Shown: in pieces, positions 46,472 to 59,185 of the stretch
Numbering within the stretch: position 1 is the first letter of the stretch
How the letters are laid out: the number at the start of each line of letters is the position of its first letter
Assembly: GCA_023374025.1 (NCBI GenBank)
Contig: SIJG01000014.1
Span: 1,225,077-1,289,076, forward strand
Reading direction: 5' to 3'
Length of the DNA: 64,000 nucleotides
Source: Heterodera schachtii
Lineage: Eukaryota > Nematoda > Chromadorea > Rhabditida > Heteroderidae
Notes under the pieces: model-generated
What the model was told of the DNA's origin: nothing
Database searches by the model: none
Seen by the model: only the letters and a program-made list of their open reading frames with translations
Translations under genes and position numbers: made by a program

Positions 46472-48115
46472 CACACCGTTTCAAAAAACGAGACATGAAC
46501 CAATAAATAGAGAGTGCAGAGAAATAAACATTTCTCATTTTGGCGTACTATTTATTTATCTCTGTTAATAGAGAAAAACCGAATTTACTCCGCTATGTTT
46601 AGCTCCTTTTCTATATGTTAGACTTACAGTCAGGTGCAAAAGTAATGGAGCAAAAAAATTTTTTTTTGGGAAATCCATTTTCTCAAAAATGAATGGTGGC
46701 AAAAATGTTTTATTTATGCCAAAAGAAACGCCAATTAGTGCACTTATAAATACCCAAAAACTGCCACGAAAAAAACTCTCTTTATTCACGAGAAAGGTGG
46801 TCGTGACCCGAACAACCCCCCTTTTTGGCGGTGCAAAAGTAATGGAGCAAATGTTTAATCGACCCAACCTCAATTTTATGTTGAGAAAAAAATCTGAAAA
46901 AATTCCTGCAAAGCTAACTTTTGATGCTGATCAAAAAAGCCTTTTACACCAACTTGATCAGATCACTCTTTCATGGTGACCTGAAAAGCCAAAAATGCCT
47001 TGAAATCGGGAAATTTTTCGAAAAAAATTCCTAGGGGGTTAGGAAATTTTTTCTGAAAAACTTGAGTAGGCCTATCATAAAGAGGACAAAATTCTCTACC
47101 GAATTGCCTTTGGAATGGTGAGTCTACGAAGTATACCCGCAGAGCGCCACAAGGGGTCAAAATTGAGTGCCATAAAATTGATCAATTTTCTACCATTTTC
47201 CCTTGAAATACGGTAGAAATCAGTCATTTTTTATTTGTCCAATTTTTCATGAACTGTTTCTCTGTGGGTATTCGACGTAGACTCACCATTCAAAAGGCAA
47301 TTCGGTAGAGAATTTTGTCCTCTTTCTGATAGGCCTACTCAAATTTTCCAGAAAAATTCTCATAACCCCCCTAGGAATTTTTTTTGAAAATTTTCCCGAT
47401 TTCAAGCCATTTTTGGCTTTTCAGGTCACCATGAAAGAGTGATCTGATTAAGTTGGTGTAAAAGGCTTTTTTGATCAGCATCAAAAGTTAGCTTAACAGA
47501 AATTTTTTCAGAATTTTATCTTAATAAAAAATTGAGTTTTGGTCGATTAAACATTTTGCTCCATTACTTTTGCACCGCCAAAAAGGGGGGTTGTTCGGGT
47601 CGCGATCACTTTTCTCGTGAACAAAGAGAGTTATCGTGGCAGTTTTTGGGTATTTATAAGTGCACTAATTGGAGTTTCTTTTGGCATAAACAAAACATTT
47701 TTGCCACCATTCATTTTTGAGAAAATGGATTTCCCAAAAAAAATTTTTTTTGCTCCATTACTTTTGCACCTGACTGTATTACCATATCGATAGAGAAAAA
47801 TATAATACATTTAGTAAACAGACATTTTTTGGCTTATACATTATTTCATGAGTTACAAGAAAAACATATTTTCGAACGCCTATATCTTTTTTCTAACTTA
47901 TCAGATTGCTTAGGATTTGCTTATAAAAAGTTTCTTCTCATCAAGAGCTTTCATGTGATACAAAGATTGACCAATTTGGTTGCCAAATAGCTTCAAAAAT
48001 AATTCCCCAAAATCGTGTTTTTTAATTTTTTGGACAAAAATAAATAAAAATATTCATGTTGCACAACGGGCTCGAACCTCCACCTTCCTCCTTTCTTTGT
48101 TTTTGGTGACTAACA
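46472..48115. mobile_element. Second copy of the CACACCGTTTCAA element, split by a MITE
   Basis: Left end CACACCGTTTCAAAAAACGAGA at 46472 and the next 140 bp match 42417-42560 (shared GAACCAATAAATAGAGAGTGC, CATTTTGGCGTACTATTT). After the MITE at 46627-47776 the match resumes: ATATCGATAGAGAAAAAT, CTTATAAAAAGTTTCTTCTC, TTGGACAAAAATAAATAAAA, then the B-box remnant. The right terminus is not found; it appears deleted near 48115. Confidence 0.75.
46627..47776. mobile_element. 1150-bp Tc1/mariner-type fold-back MITE
   Basis: Perfect terminal inverted repeat CAGTCAGGTGCAAAAGTAAT (continuing GGAGCAAAA) flanked by TA duplications (46625-46626 and 47777-47778). Arms of several hundred bp are inverted copies of each other. 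Each arm carries a second, internal copy of GTGCAAAAGTAATGGAGCAA (46832 and, inverted, about 47575), so the element is itself an inverted repeat nested in an inverted repeat. No transposase; only small arm-derived open frames. TA duplication and end structure fit the Tc1/mariner superfamily. Confidence 0.92.
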
Positions 48116-49364
48116 CATAATGAATGAATATTTGCAATATGGGTAAGTAAGCTCCAGGGCGGACCGGGTCAGTTTAGTCTGGCTGTTTTAGTCAGGGGGT
48201 CGGTTTAGTCTGGGGCCTTATGCTCGTCTCGCGGTTTAGAGCTAAACCACGGTTATCTTAATCACAACTCGAGTTGTGGTTAAGCTTCAAGGTTCAAAAA
48301 TTAAGTTAAAATAGCGGTCCGGCGGTGCCGATAGGCGCCGCCGGGAAAATTTTTTTTGTTTTAATGCATTTTGTTAAGAAATTTGGTTAAAAAATTTTAA
48401 AAAATTGCCCATTTTTACTGGAAAATTTTTTCATTCGGGAGGGGGGGCAACTGCCCCCCCCTTGCCCCCCCCTCCCCTGGTTACGGGCCTGGTCGGGGGG
48501 CAAAATGTCGGGGGCCGGGAACCTCGGGGGGTGACATGTCGGGCGTCGGGTCGGGGAATAGGCCCAAAAATGTCGAGGGTCGGGGCTTAACCCTAGTTTG
48601 ATTAATTAATGCTTTTCACTTCCATTCCAATTTGGTTTGTTTTATTTGGTTTGTCTCTCATTCGGTCGGTCATCTCAACAATTTGACTTATGAAAACTCT
48701 TAATATTCTTCGGCAGCGGTTGTTTGACCTGTGCGGGCCCTCCTCCGCTCGTCCATTCGTCCGTCGTGCGATGTTTCCGACGATCGCCCCCCCCCCCACC
48801 CCCCTTCCCCCCCACCCCTCCTTTCCCCCTTTCCCCCCCCCCCTTTTTGCTCTTTCCATTCGCTTTCATTTCACTTGTCCCCTTCCCCCCGCTGAGTTCA
48901 CTTCAGCTGCTGCTTCTGTTGTGTCCCATCATCGGCTTCTCCTCCCTCTCTTCTCCTCCTCTTTTCTTCGCTGTTCGTTTGTCGCTTCATTACATTTCTC
49001 GTGGGATGGGAGTGAACAGCGGCGGAATGAATGGGCGGATTTGAGGAATCTTTGCCCAGCAGCTGTGCCCAGCGACAGAATTATCCTCCCTCCGCCTTTT
49101 TCTTTACTGTCCTCCCACTCTTTCCGCCCCCCCCCCCCCTCCCATTCGCTTCATTTCTTCTCGGCAAATTGATCAAAAGAGTGGAAAAAGCGACTGAACG
49201 GAGACACAAAGCAAAAAGAAGGCGCAAGTGACGGACAAAAAGGGCCCTTTAGACGCTCAAATTTGATCGATCGAAGCCAAACTGACTTTTCCTCGATTGC
49301 CCGCGTGAATCTAAAAATTGAAACTGCTTGAAATCTTTGAAAGTTTTGCCAAGGCGAAACGAAA
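48116..49364. other. Spacer with a possible hAT-type terminus
   Basis: At about 48436-48492 the minus strand reads CAGGCCCGTAACCAGGGGAG followed by G tracts and GGCAGTTGCCCCCC, resembling the termini of many hAT-type elements; no partner end found. Upstream, TTTAGTC words and a small inverted repeat (GGTTTAGAGCTAAACC) occur at 48170-48300. From 48600 to 49364 the DNA is pyrimidine-rich with several C tracts and no supportable gene. Confidence 0.4.
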
Positions 49365-52127
49365 ATGTCAAGCATTGTCCGTCAGTCGAAATTTCGGCAC
49401 GTAAGTGACCGATCGGAAAGCATTTCAACGGCAGGGCTTTTTTGATGATTTGTCTCCTTAAGGTGTACTGTAAGCAGGTCAAACAGGAACAGTGCATTCA
49501 GGATGTAAGTGATGAGCGATTTTGAAGGAATATTCATTTCCATCGCTTAAGGTACGCATCACCGAAGTGTCCTGGGACTCGCAGTTTTGTGCTGTTAACC
49601 CGAAATTCATTGTGAGTGAATCAAATTGTTGATTCATCCGTTATTTTTCTGCAAAATCCGTTGGATTGTCATGAAAAGTCGGGCGAAATTCTGCCAGACA
49701 TTAATTGCATTTTGTTTTTCATAGGCAATTGTCAACAAAGGCGCGGGCGGTCCTTTCCTGGTCATTCCGGTGAACAAATCTGGACGCATTGACAAAGTCA
49801 GACATTGGCCGGGTGGGGGAGAGATTGGCCCAAAGATGGCATAAGAAATGGAGGAGAGATTGGCATAATGCCAATGGGAATTGATGAACAGATTGGCAAC
49901 CAAATGCCACTAATGACACTTAATTACATTTTCCCTCTTAAGGAAATACCATTTGTGGATGCTCATAAGGCTCCTTGTTTGGAAGTGCATTGGTCCCCAT
50001 TCAATGACCACGTGATCGCTTCCTGCTCTGAAGATACCACTGCCAAAGTTCCCCCCCCCCCGTCGATTCGTCGCTTTTCATCCGCTTTTTCCCCGTTTTG
50101 CCCAGGTGTGGCTGATCCCCGAGAAGGGCCTTCTCCGCACAATCCATGAGCCCGTCGTGGAGCTGAACGGCCATCAGAAGCGCGTCAACACTTTGGCATG
50201 GCATCCGACTGCGAGCAAGTCGAGAAAAATCATTTGGCACAACAAATGAATATTTTATTAACAATTTTGAAGCATTTTAATAACCGCCGGAGGGGAGAAC
50301 AAATTGTTGTTGTGGAACGTGGGAACTGGCGAAGCACTGCTCGAAGTTGCCGGCCATCCCGACCAAATTTGGAGCGTTTCCTTTAATTACGACGGGAGCA
50401 AGTAAATGACAACGAACATAAACGTTTGTTTAATCGTTGTTTATTCGCATAGTTTTGTAGGTTTGTGACCACCTGCAAGGACAAAATGATCCGAATAATG
50501 GACTCTCACACGGGTCAGTGGGCATTTGAGCAGCTAATGACAGCCGGCGATATGAAAAAGTGTTGATTGATTTGTTCAGGTGCCGTGATCAGCTCGGGAA
50601 TGGGCCATGAAGGTGAGAGAGCGGGGAAAGAGCTGAAGACAAATGAGTGCAATGATTGGAAATTTAATGATTGGCTAATGAATGTCGGCAAATTGCGCAG
50701 GTGTCAAACCGCAACGAGCAATTTTCACGAAGGACGGGCGCGTGTTCAGCACCGGATTCACCAAGCGATCCGAGCGATTGTATGCTCTTCGACACCCGGA
50801 CAATTTGTCCCAGCCGATAATGCAAGACGAGTGAGTAACAAATTGGTGGTTCAGTACCAAGAACAATGCTTTCAGATTGGACACGTCCAATGGCGTGCTG
50901 TTCCCGCTGTACGACGAGGACTCGGGACTGTGTTATTTGATGGGAAAAGGCGACTGTGCCATTCGTTACTACGAAATCAACGAAGACCCGCCGTACGTCC
51001 ACTACATTAACACGCACACAACCTCGGAACCCCAGCGGGGATTTGCCTTTATGCCGAAACGGGGAATGAATTCGTTGGAAAACGAAATCAATCGGTGAGA
51101 CAAAGGGACGAAAAAAGAATGGAAAATGCATTTAGCATTTACAAAGTGACCACAAAAGGAGTCGTTGACATTCTACAATTCTTTGTGCCTCGGAAATCCG
51201 ATCTGTGGCAAGTAAATGAATTTTGGACTGAAAATGCCTTTCAATAACAAATGCTATGCTTTGCCAAGGCCGACCTTTACCCGGACACGCGCAGCTTAAT
51301 ACCCGCGTTGACAGCCGAAGAATTCGTTGGCGGCAAAAACGCACCGCCAAATTTAATTCCGGTGAACCCCGAGGCGGCAAAGGCGGGGCCAAAAGTGCAA
51401 GTGGCAAAAAAGGCGAACATTTTGGCACAAATGCCACCGTGAGCAAATGAAAAGTTGACAGTTTAAAGAAAGCGAGACTCCATTAAGCCAACAAGAACAT
51501 CCGCCAGAACCGCCGATGCAAAGGCCGGCGCCCCCTCAGCAGCAGCGAGCCGCGCCGGTACGCCACGACGAGGAAATGGGCATCGTACGAAGCCAACGAA
51601 GAGAGCCATCGCCGCCGGAACAGCAAGCGCCGGCCCCGAGACAGCAAGTGAATGGACTGGGGATGGGGAGGTGGGCACAGTGCATGGCATTCTCACAAAT
51701 CAGGTCCAATTGCGGTCGAGGGAGGCCAGGGACGACACGGGCGGCTCTCAAACGGCGGGCCAACGACGCGCCGCCGCGGAATTGGACAGAATTCGAAGGG
51801 AACAGAACAGAAGCGGGGCCGGAGAAGCGGACGGACAAAGCACCGCCGCAACGACACCGAACGCATCTCGAAGGCCGAGCAATTCATCCGCTGCCGCGGT
51901 GATTAGCTAATAAATCATTATTAGCGAATGACCCATTTAAATTTAAATTTTTAGATCAGTGGAAGCGTTGAAGACGAATTGGCCAAAATTAAAGTGGTCT
52001 TACGACAGCACGAGAGGAGGATCCGATTGCTTGAGGTCGAATGGCATTAATGCGGGAAAACAAATTAAAAAAAACAATTCAGGACCAATTGGCGGATGCC
52101 AACATGGCCAATGCTTATGGAATATGA
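49365..52127 (+). CDS. cor-1: Coronin, short type
   Basis: Actin-binding WD-repeat protein that regulates Arp2/3 and cofilin at the cortex. ATG 49365 gives [20 protein letters not shown]. The beta-propeller continues [103 protein letters not shown] and [16 protein letters not shown]. The coronin C-terminal extension follows ([62 protein letters not shown]). A Gln/Pro/Arg-rich linker (51480-51900) leads to a short trimeric coiled coil ([20 protein letters not shown], then [17 protein letters not shown]) and stop at 52125-52127. Introns are GT-AG and very short. Convergent with dyskerin, 251 bp apart. Confidence 0.93.
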
Positions 52128-52378
52128 AAATGGATGGCCATGTAAAAGGAATGACCCGCCGAAGGGATGCTAAGGAATAGAATGCACAAATTGCTCACAC
52201 ACATAAACGAATTAGGTGGCATATTGTCCCAGTTTTTGGAAAATGAGTCTCAATTAACACTACCAATTTTATATTTAGCAAAATTTATGAATAAACTTTC
52301 AAAATGAGTGAAATTCTGAAAATAATCAACGATCAACAAAAATGATATCATTAACAATTGTATCGTTTCCGTCCATGT

Positions 52379-54854
52379 TCATCCGCTTGAGTCCTCCGAG
52401 GAAGTGCCCTCCGTCGGCTTCGGTGCCGGCTTTTTGGCCGTTTCCGCCTCTTTCTGCTGCTTCTTCGTAGTTGCCCTCGCCAACACTTTGCTTTTTGCCG
52501 GCGTTTCTGCTTCGCTGTCGCTTGTGTCTTCCGTGGTGCGTCTTTTCAGCTCCGTTTTCCCAACGGCTGCTTTCCCCGGCGTCGCTGTCGATGGTTTCGC
52601 TGCGGTCGTTTGCACTTCGCTGTCACTCGTTTCGCTTGATGAACTTTTGTTGCGTGTCCTCTGTGGCTGGGTTGGCGTTTTGCTCGGCGTCTTTGTTATT
52701 TTCGTCCCATTTCCGCCCCCATTCTCTGTGTCCATCGGTTGCACTTCCTCTTTCTAGAAAATATTTTTTATTCGAAAATCCTATATATAATTTATCCTCC
52801 TTTTTAAAAGATGGAAGTTGAATGACTAGGCTATAATAAAAGTATAGAAATCCGAGTGCCTTTTATGCCATCATCCTTTATTATAGCTCTTTTTAATTGA
52901 AAAGGGAAAGCCAAAGGATGCAAATACCAATAGGTGTTGTTATGAATTTTATAATTGCTAAAAAGTGGCTTTCTTTAAATATAGTTAAATGTGTGATAGT
53001 GAGTTGTGACATGCCTTCACTTTCGATAGGGAATAGTCCATCATTCCGGGCACGTATCCCTTTGGAGTGCTCTCGTTCGGTTTCCCATGTTTGTCCAGCA
53101 GACCATCCTTGATCATGGCTTTTTTCTTTGACGCCACCGGGCCGAGTCCCCATTTGCGCTTAAAAGGTAAATATTTAATTTCTTGTTGAAATTTTGGCTT
53201 TTCCGTGTTTATACCTCCTCCCAACGCCTAACGGCACGACACAAACGGTCCCTCTTCCTCTTTTTCCCAAAACCTTTTGTTTAAAACGGCGTACAAAAAA
53301 TTTCGCACACGAAGCAAAAAGGGTAAAAATTGTCAATACCCTGACCAAACCAAAATCCTGGGCAATCACAAACATAAAAAATACTCCCGCCTCAACAATT
53401 TTAACTCTAACCGCATAAGTGTCGCGTTCCATAATGACACGTTTAATCTTTGCCACCACTCCGTGATCAGTGATCGCTATCGTCGAAGTGGTCATCAGAG
53501 CAATCGCTAAACATTCATTTGGTCAGTAGCACAACCATTTGAATAATTAGCCCACCAATGCAAACAGCTTCCCCTTTGGTGGTCACAATCACAATCTCTT
53601 CGTTTATCTCAATTCCATTCTCATAACGAAGTATGCCGGGTATCAATATTTTGGCACCATAGCAAATGGCATTTATCTTAAACAATCGTTGAATGCTTTT
53701 GACTGTAATAAAAGTCAAACTCACCGAACTGTCCTTCACCACGATGCGTTTGTGCTGAACCAAAAGTGCCTCCAACGGACGAATTATTCTCCGCAAATAA
53801 CTTTCGTCTTTGTGCTGGTCGTACAAATACTGTGCGTCCATAATGTCGTGCAATGTGACGATGTGGTCATTTTCCCCAGTCACTCCCGACCGTACACGTC
53901 GCAATTCTTGCATTTGCGCCCCGACTCCCAGCATCAGACCGAGATGGACAATGTGAGTACGCACGTAAGTGCCCGCCTCGCAGCTCATCCAATAAACGCC
54001 CATTTGCTGGGATGGACTGTACTCGATGAGTTTGCATTCGTACACCGTACGAATGCGCAGCTGACGCTTTACGGCGGAAATGAGCGGCGGGCGTTGGAAC
54101 AGCGCACCAGTCAGCTAAAATCGAAAATATCTATAAACTATTCACTTTTATATGTAATTCAGGCACCTTATCCAATGCCTGGCGTATGGTCTTCACAGAT
54201 TCAACTGGGTTGTGCAGTTTGAAAATGGCGACGTATTCTTTGCCAGCATTTTGTTGAGACTTTGCCAGACGAGTGGTGCGGTCGATGCACACAACGAGAA
54301 CACCGGAAACCTATCACAGAAAAAAAGAAATTGCAAATAGGGGTTTACTATGGATAATCAACATTTTTTCCATTCATAAACAAAATTGTTTTGTATTACT
54401 TTTGGGTCCAACGTGCCGCTGTGTCCAGTCTTTTTGACACGCAAAATTCGCTTAACCCACGCAACCACTTCATGACTCGACGGATTGGAAGGCTTGTCCA
54501 AATTGAAATATCCAGCCGAAACATACTCCTTGATGTCGCGCTTCAACGGAGAACAGCCCTCCACGAGAGGAGTGTAATGGCTAGTCCGTATGTTCAGTTT
54601 GTCAAAATTCTTGAAAGCACCATTTAAATTTATAAAAACAAAAGTGCCTAGACTTTTTACCTTTAAAAGAAGGGGCCAACCCTCACTGAGTGCTTTGGGC
54701 TCCTCGTTGGATGGTTTAAGCACATAATCTCCACCATTCGGTTGTTCATCCTATTTATTTATGATATTTTACTTTTTTCATTAAGGATAATGGCCTAATT
54801 TGACAAAATAACAGTGCAAACCTCGACCACCAATTCTCGCGATTTCTTTCCCAT
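52379..54854 (-). CDS. Dyskerin/Cbf5 H/ACA pseudouridine synthase
   Basis: Catalytic subunit of H/ACA snoRNPs, converting uridine to pseudouridine in rRNA; nucleolar. ATG 54852-54854 ([11 protein letters not shown]). Then [44 protein letters not shown], and [13 protein letters not shown] with the catalytic Asp of the TruB family. [12 protein letters not shown] sequence follows around 54110, then [54 protein letters not shown]. The PUA domain reads [20 protein letters not shown] and [10 protein letters not shown], then [35 protein letters not shown]. The C-terminus is a Ser/Thr/Lys-rich nucleolar-type tail ([19 protein letters not shown]) ending at 52379. Multi-exon with short GT-AG introns. 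All key blocks are intact. Confidence 0.95.
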
Positions 54855-55303
54855 TTCTTTAGAATTAGTGTAAATTTAGCTATAATATATATTTTTGAAA
54901 ATATCGTTTATAAGGAAATATTTATGTTTTTTGTAAGGCAATGGTTCGGGTCTCTTGCCAATCAAGCTTCAGTATAAAATGTAAACTCCTACAAAAAAGT
55001 CAGATTTTTTCATTTTTAAAATTTAATATAATGCCAAGAGCGGTAAATTCAAAATGATAAGTTGTCTAGCGAATGTAAAAAATATGTCTATTTCAAAACA
55101 ATATACCTACCTACCTACGTAGTACGTACCCTAGTAATTGTCCATTTTCAAAATTAATGTTTGTCTTACATTAAGCTTATCATTTTCTTCTATACTCTTT
55201 ACTTTTTCATTTTTTCAATTTACTTAGCATTGCTCAAATTTTTTTTTACTATTTAGCACTTTTGAAAAGTTTCAAACTGAATTTTGCTCATATTTTTGCA
55301 TAA
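54855..55303. promoter_or_regulatory. Divergent intergenic region, dyskerin / Ran
   Basis: 449 bp of AT-rich DNA between the divergent starts of dyskerin and Ran, so it should contain both promoters. A repeated TACC(T) run (CTACCTACCTACGTAGTACG, about 55109-55131) is the only obvious internal structure. A pyrimidine-rich stretch precedes the Ran ATG. Confidence 0.5.
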
Positions 55304-56150
<847 letters not shown>

Positions 56151-56348
56151 AAAGATGGAAGGACGGCTGGGACAGCAATTTCCGAACAGACAAAGTTATG
56201 TCCATTGTTTTAACTGATTGTTTGATGAGTAAAGGAAAGCGAATGAATCGGGATAGAATTTTGTAATGTTGACTAAATTTCCCTAGAACATATTACTCAG
56301 GAAATGACAAAACGTTTGCTTATCCTAAGGATATTTTCTTTCGCTATA

Positions 56349-57360
56349 TCAACGACGATCTGCAATAAATAATAATATGACAAGTGCGATCGGCAGAAAG
56401 ATGATATAGTTCTTCATTCTCTTCTTCCTCTCTTCCTGTTCCCGTTTCTGTTTGTCTCTTTGCAGTTCGTCAAACATTGGAATTGTCGCGCTTCGCCTTC
56501 GTCTCTCCATAACTTCGTCATGCAGTTTCTTCTCCAAGTTTTCTCTTTCCAACGCTAACGGGCTTTTATATGATTTCGAAGATTGGTGAGATGACCAGTA
56601 AAATTCGGATTTTGTATTCGCCCGGGCCCAGTCTTTGAACGTCTGCCGTCTCCTGAAATGAAACAAAATTCAATGCTTGAGCCAACAATTTTACCGGTTT
56701 TCTCGTTGGAAGTGCTCGAAATCTCTGAAATCGATGTCCAAGTCGGTCCAATCTTTATGCCCTCCTGCAGGTCCCATGTTTATATGGTTGGAACGAGTCC
56801 GTCTGAAATTTGGCGTTCTGCCGAAATGGGCTTGCGGTTTCGGAGCAGTGAGCGTATCGTAAATTTGTCTTTTCTCTTCGGAACCAAGCACTTCGTATGC
56901 ATCAGTTATCTAAGGAAAGACGCTTGGTTTTAAAACAATATAATAAATTAAATTTCTAAACAAAAACATTTCCTGACAAAGCACTATCATTTGATTAAAA
57001 ATGTAATCGTATAATTCTTACATTTTGAAACGCCTCGGCTGCTTTCGTTTTATCCTTGGGGTTCATGTCAGGATGGTGTTTCTGTACGACAAAATAACAA
57101 GTCTTTAAGCTGACACTTTAAAGGTTCGCCCACACTTTGGTCAGCTCAAAAAATGCCGTTTTGATATCCTTTGCGCTCGCATCACGAGACACTCCCAAAG
57201 TTTGGTAATGATTTTTGTGGGCAGCAACATCATTGTGGCGGTTATTTGAAGTTGAATGAGAGAATGACAAGCACCGGTGGATGTACAGTCCAATAAGACA
57301 ATGGGTGCACTTTTCAGGGTAAAAACTGAAGGGGAGGGACGGAACGCGCACATTGGACAT
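56349..57360 (-). CDS. DnaJ (Hsp40 class C) protein with C-terminal membrane anchor
   Basis: J-domain co-chaperone, probably stimulating an Hsp70 at a membrane. ATG 57358-57360 (MSNVRVPSLPFSFYPEKCTH). The J domain starts at about residue 50: NHYQTLGVSRDASAKDIKTA, FFELTK, then across an intron KHHPDMNPKDKTKAAEAFQN with the essential HPD intact, then ITDAYEVLGSEEKRQIYD. A linker with DWTDLDIDFRDFEHFQ and a charged region (RENLEKKLHDEVMERRRR) precede one C-terminal hydrophobic segment (NYIIFLPIALVILLFIADRR) that ends the protein at 56349. The layout resembles DNAJC4-type proteins. Immediately downstream of the Rad60-like gene (170 bp), probably in one operon. Confidence 0.85.
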
Positions 57361-57374
57361 CTCCAACAAACGGA

Positions 57375-57385
57375 CTGAAAAGGAG
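57375..57385 (-). promoter_or_regulatory. Putative trans-splice acceptor for the DnaJ gene
   Basis: Minus-strand CTCCTTTTCAG ends 14 bases before the DnaJ ATG, in the 170-bp gap after the upstream gene: a consensus nematode acceptor (TTTTCAG). Confidence 0.55.
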
Positions 57386-57530
57386 GACAGAAAAAGGACG
57401 GATTAATCAAAGGAATAAATAGCACATGAAAATTAAAGCAAAACACTTTCAATGGCTAACAAAACCAAGGGTTTTATTTGTTGGTAAATTTATGTCGTAA
57501 ATAAAACAAATGTAAAGGCGAGGAGTGTAA

Positions 57531-58922
57531 TTATTCAAAATGGATCACATCAATACAATCTCCATCCTCCAACCCAAGCGAATTAGGCGTTTCATCATCA
57601 GCGATCATTTCTGAAATGAATTCTAACTTAAAAATTTTATTGGATAATTAATCCTTCTATATTTAATAAGTTTTGGATTTTATCCGATTTACCAATTGAA
57701 CCCAAAAGGAAGCGCGTCTTGGCAGGATCCAACCCATGGTCAGTGCAAAATAGCTCCTTCAGTGAAGCGAATGTTGCATCCTTAGAAATAATTTTTGCTT
57801 TAAAATGCCTCTCCCTCGCTGAACTTCTCTTTAAACTTACCGGCAAAACGCGTACGATGGTCGGCCTCTGTCCCTTCGTTTGGTATTTAAGTGCGAGCCT
57901 TTTCCCTTCATTCTCTTCGAGGTCCTCAAATGCGTCCAATTCAATTTCATCGCATTTTTCCGATAGTCCCAATGTCCTCGGCGTGTCCTTCGGATCACAG
58001 CGTTTGTATTGTTTTGTGTACAAATTCACGCGTTTCGGGTCGACATTCGTCCTTTCAGCGAATTCATCGATTACATTGAGCAAAGGCTCATTCTAAGAAA
58101 AACCCAGTATATTTAATTGTTGCAATAATTGGTACTTTTGCAGATAACAATCCCCGATTTGGTTACATTTGCGGAACCCCCAAAACCAAAGGGGACCTTT
58201 AGCAAGAAAAAAAATTTCATAACAAATCGTGCAAACTTGTTATTCATGAGTTTTCAATTCGTGATCAACTCTATGAACAAATTTTCACGAGTTTATTTAC
58301 CGGAATTGCCATCTACAAAATAACCAACCAAATCACAGAAGAAAATCTTTTGTTGTCCTTTGGATGAAATGTTTATTCTGCAAACATTGGTCAAAAACGA
58401 TGGATTGGTTCGCAAAGGTGAGGCGCATTCCGTCGTTGAGTAAGTTTCAGTCACTAAATCTAAGTTCAGAATCAGTCTGCGCCTGAATTGGACATATTTT
58501 CGGACCCATGAACACTCCTTCCCTAATAATTGTATTTATTTAAATATAAAACGTATAAAAAGCGTTGCAACTTACGATCAACAACAGAGTTTACGGAAGT
58601 GTCCGCAATTTGAACCAAACAAATCTCAGGATCGACTTCAGCCCGCGAAATTAATTGTTCAGATAATGGACAAGATGTGAAAACTAAAGTAGTATTTTTT
58701 ATTGCTCAAAAAGAAAATCGTTTCATTCTCCAAACCCTCAACATCCGATGGTTCTGAAGAGACTTTCTTCGTTGTGCTTTTCCCATTTTTAGTAATCTCT
58801 TTGCCACTTTTGCAATCATTTCTTCGTAATGCCAATGCTGCCTTCGCTTTGTATTTGGAAAAATTGTTGTAATATTCGTCGTCGGAACTGCTACTTTCAC
58901 CATTACAAACCGAAGGAATCAT
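57531..58922 (-). CDS. Rad60/NFATC2IP-like protein with SUMO-like domains
   Basis: Members of this family carry C-terminal SUMO-like domains and act with the SUMO pathway in genome stability. ATG 58920-58922 (MIPSVCNGESSSSDDEYY); Ser/Lys-rich N-terminal region; middle exons with CPLSEQLISRAEVDPEICLV. A first ubiquitin-like block follows: LNVIDEFAERTNVDPKRVNL, TPRTLGLSEKCDEIELDAF. The second SUMO-like domain reads FKAKIISKDATFASLKELFC, DPAKTRFLLGS, then across an intron DDETPNSLGLEDGDCIDVIH and stop TAA at 57531-57533. The end TPxxLGLEDGDxIDV is the hallmark of Rad60 SLDs, with no di-Gly, so it is not conjugated. Some middle exon borders (58080-58500) are not fixed. Confidence 0.8.
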
Positions 58923-59185
58923 CTATGAAAAGGAAAGTGTGATTAATTTAGATAACTGTTTTCGCTTTTTGATCAGTTTTTTAGATGCAGACAAACTAAG
59001 GAATTCATTTCTTTTTAAATTTTGCCAATTTGCATTATATGTATATTGCTTCAAAAAAAAATTAACAAAATTTAAAATTTCCAAATTTATTAAACCCTTT
59101 GCTTCTTAAAATTATAAATAAAAATTGTATTTTCTTTTAATTTATCCTAGAATAAGTTTAATTAAATTGCCATTTGCCCTTCAAA
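58923..59185. other. Divergent intergenic region, Rad60-like / DRG1
   Basis: 263 bp, strongly AT-rich, between divergent starts. A possible acceptor (TTATCCTAG, ending at about 59150) lies about 36 bp before the DRG1 ATG. Confidence 0.45.

Noticed and set aside
46565..47720. Small frames in the Tc1-type MITE (for example VSFGINK / FLWHKQNIF stretches)
   Set aside because: The same DNA is read from the two inverted arms; no DDE transposase motif.
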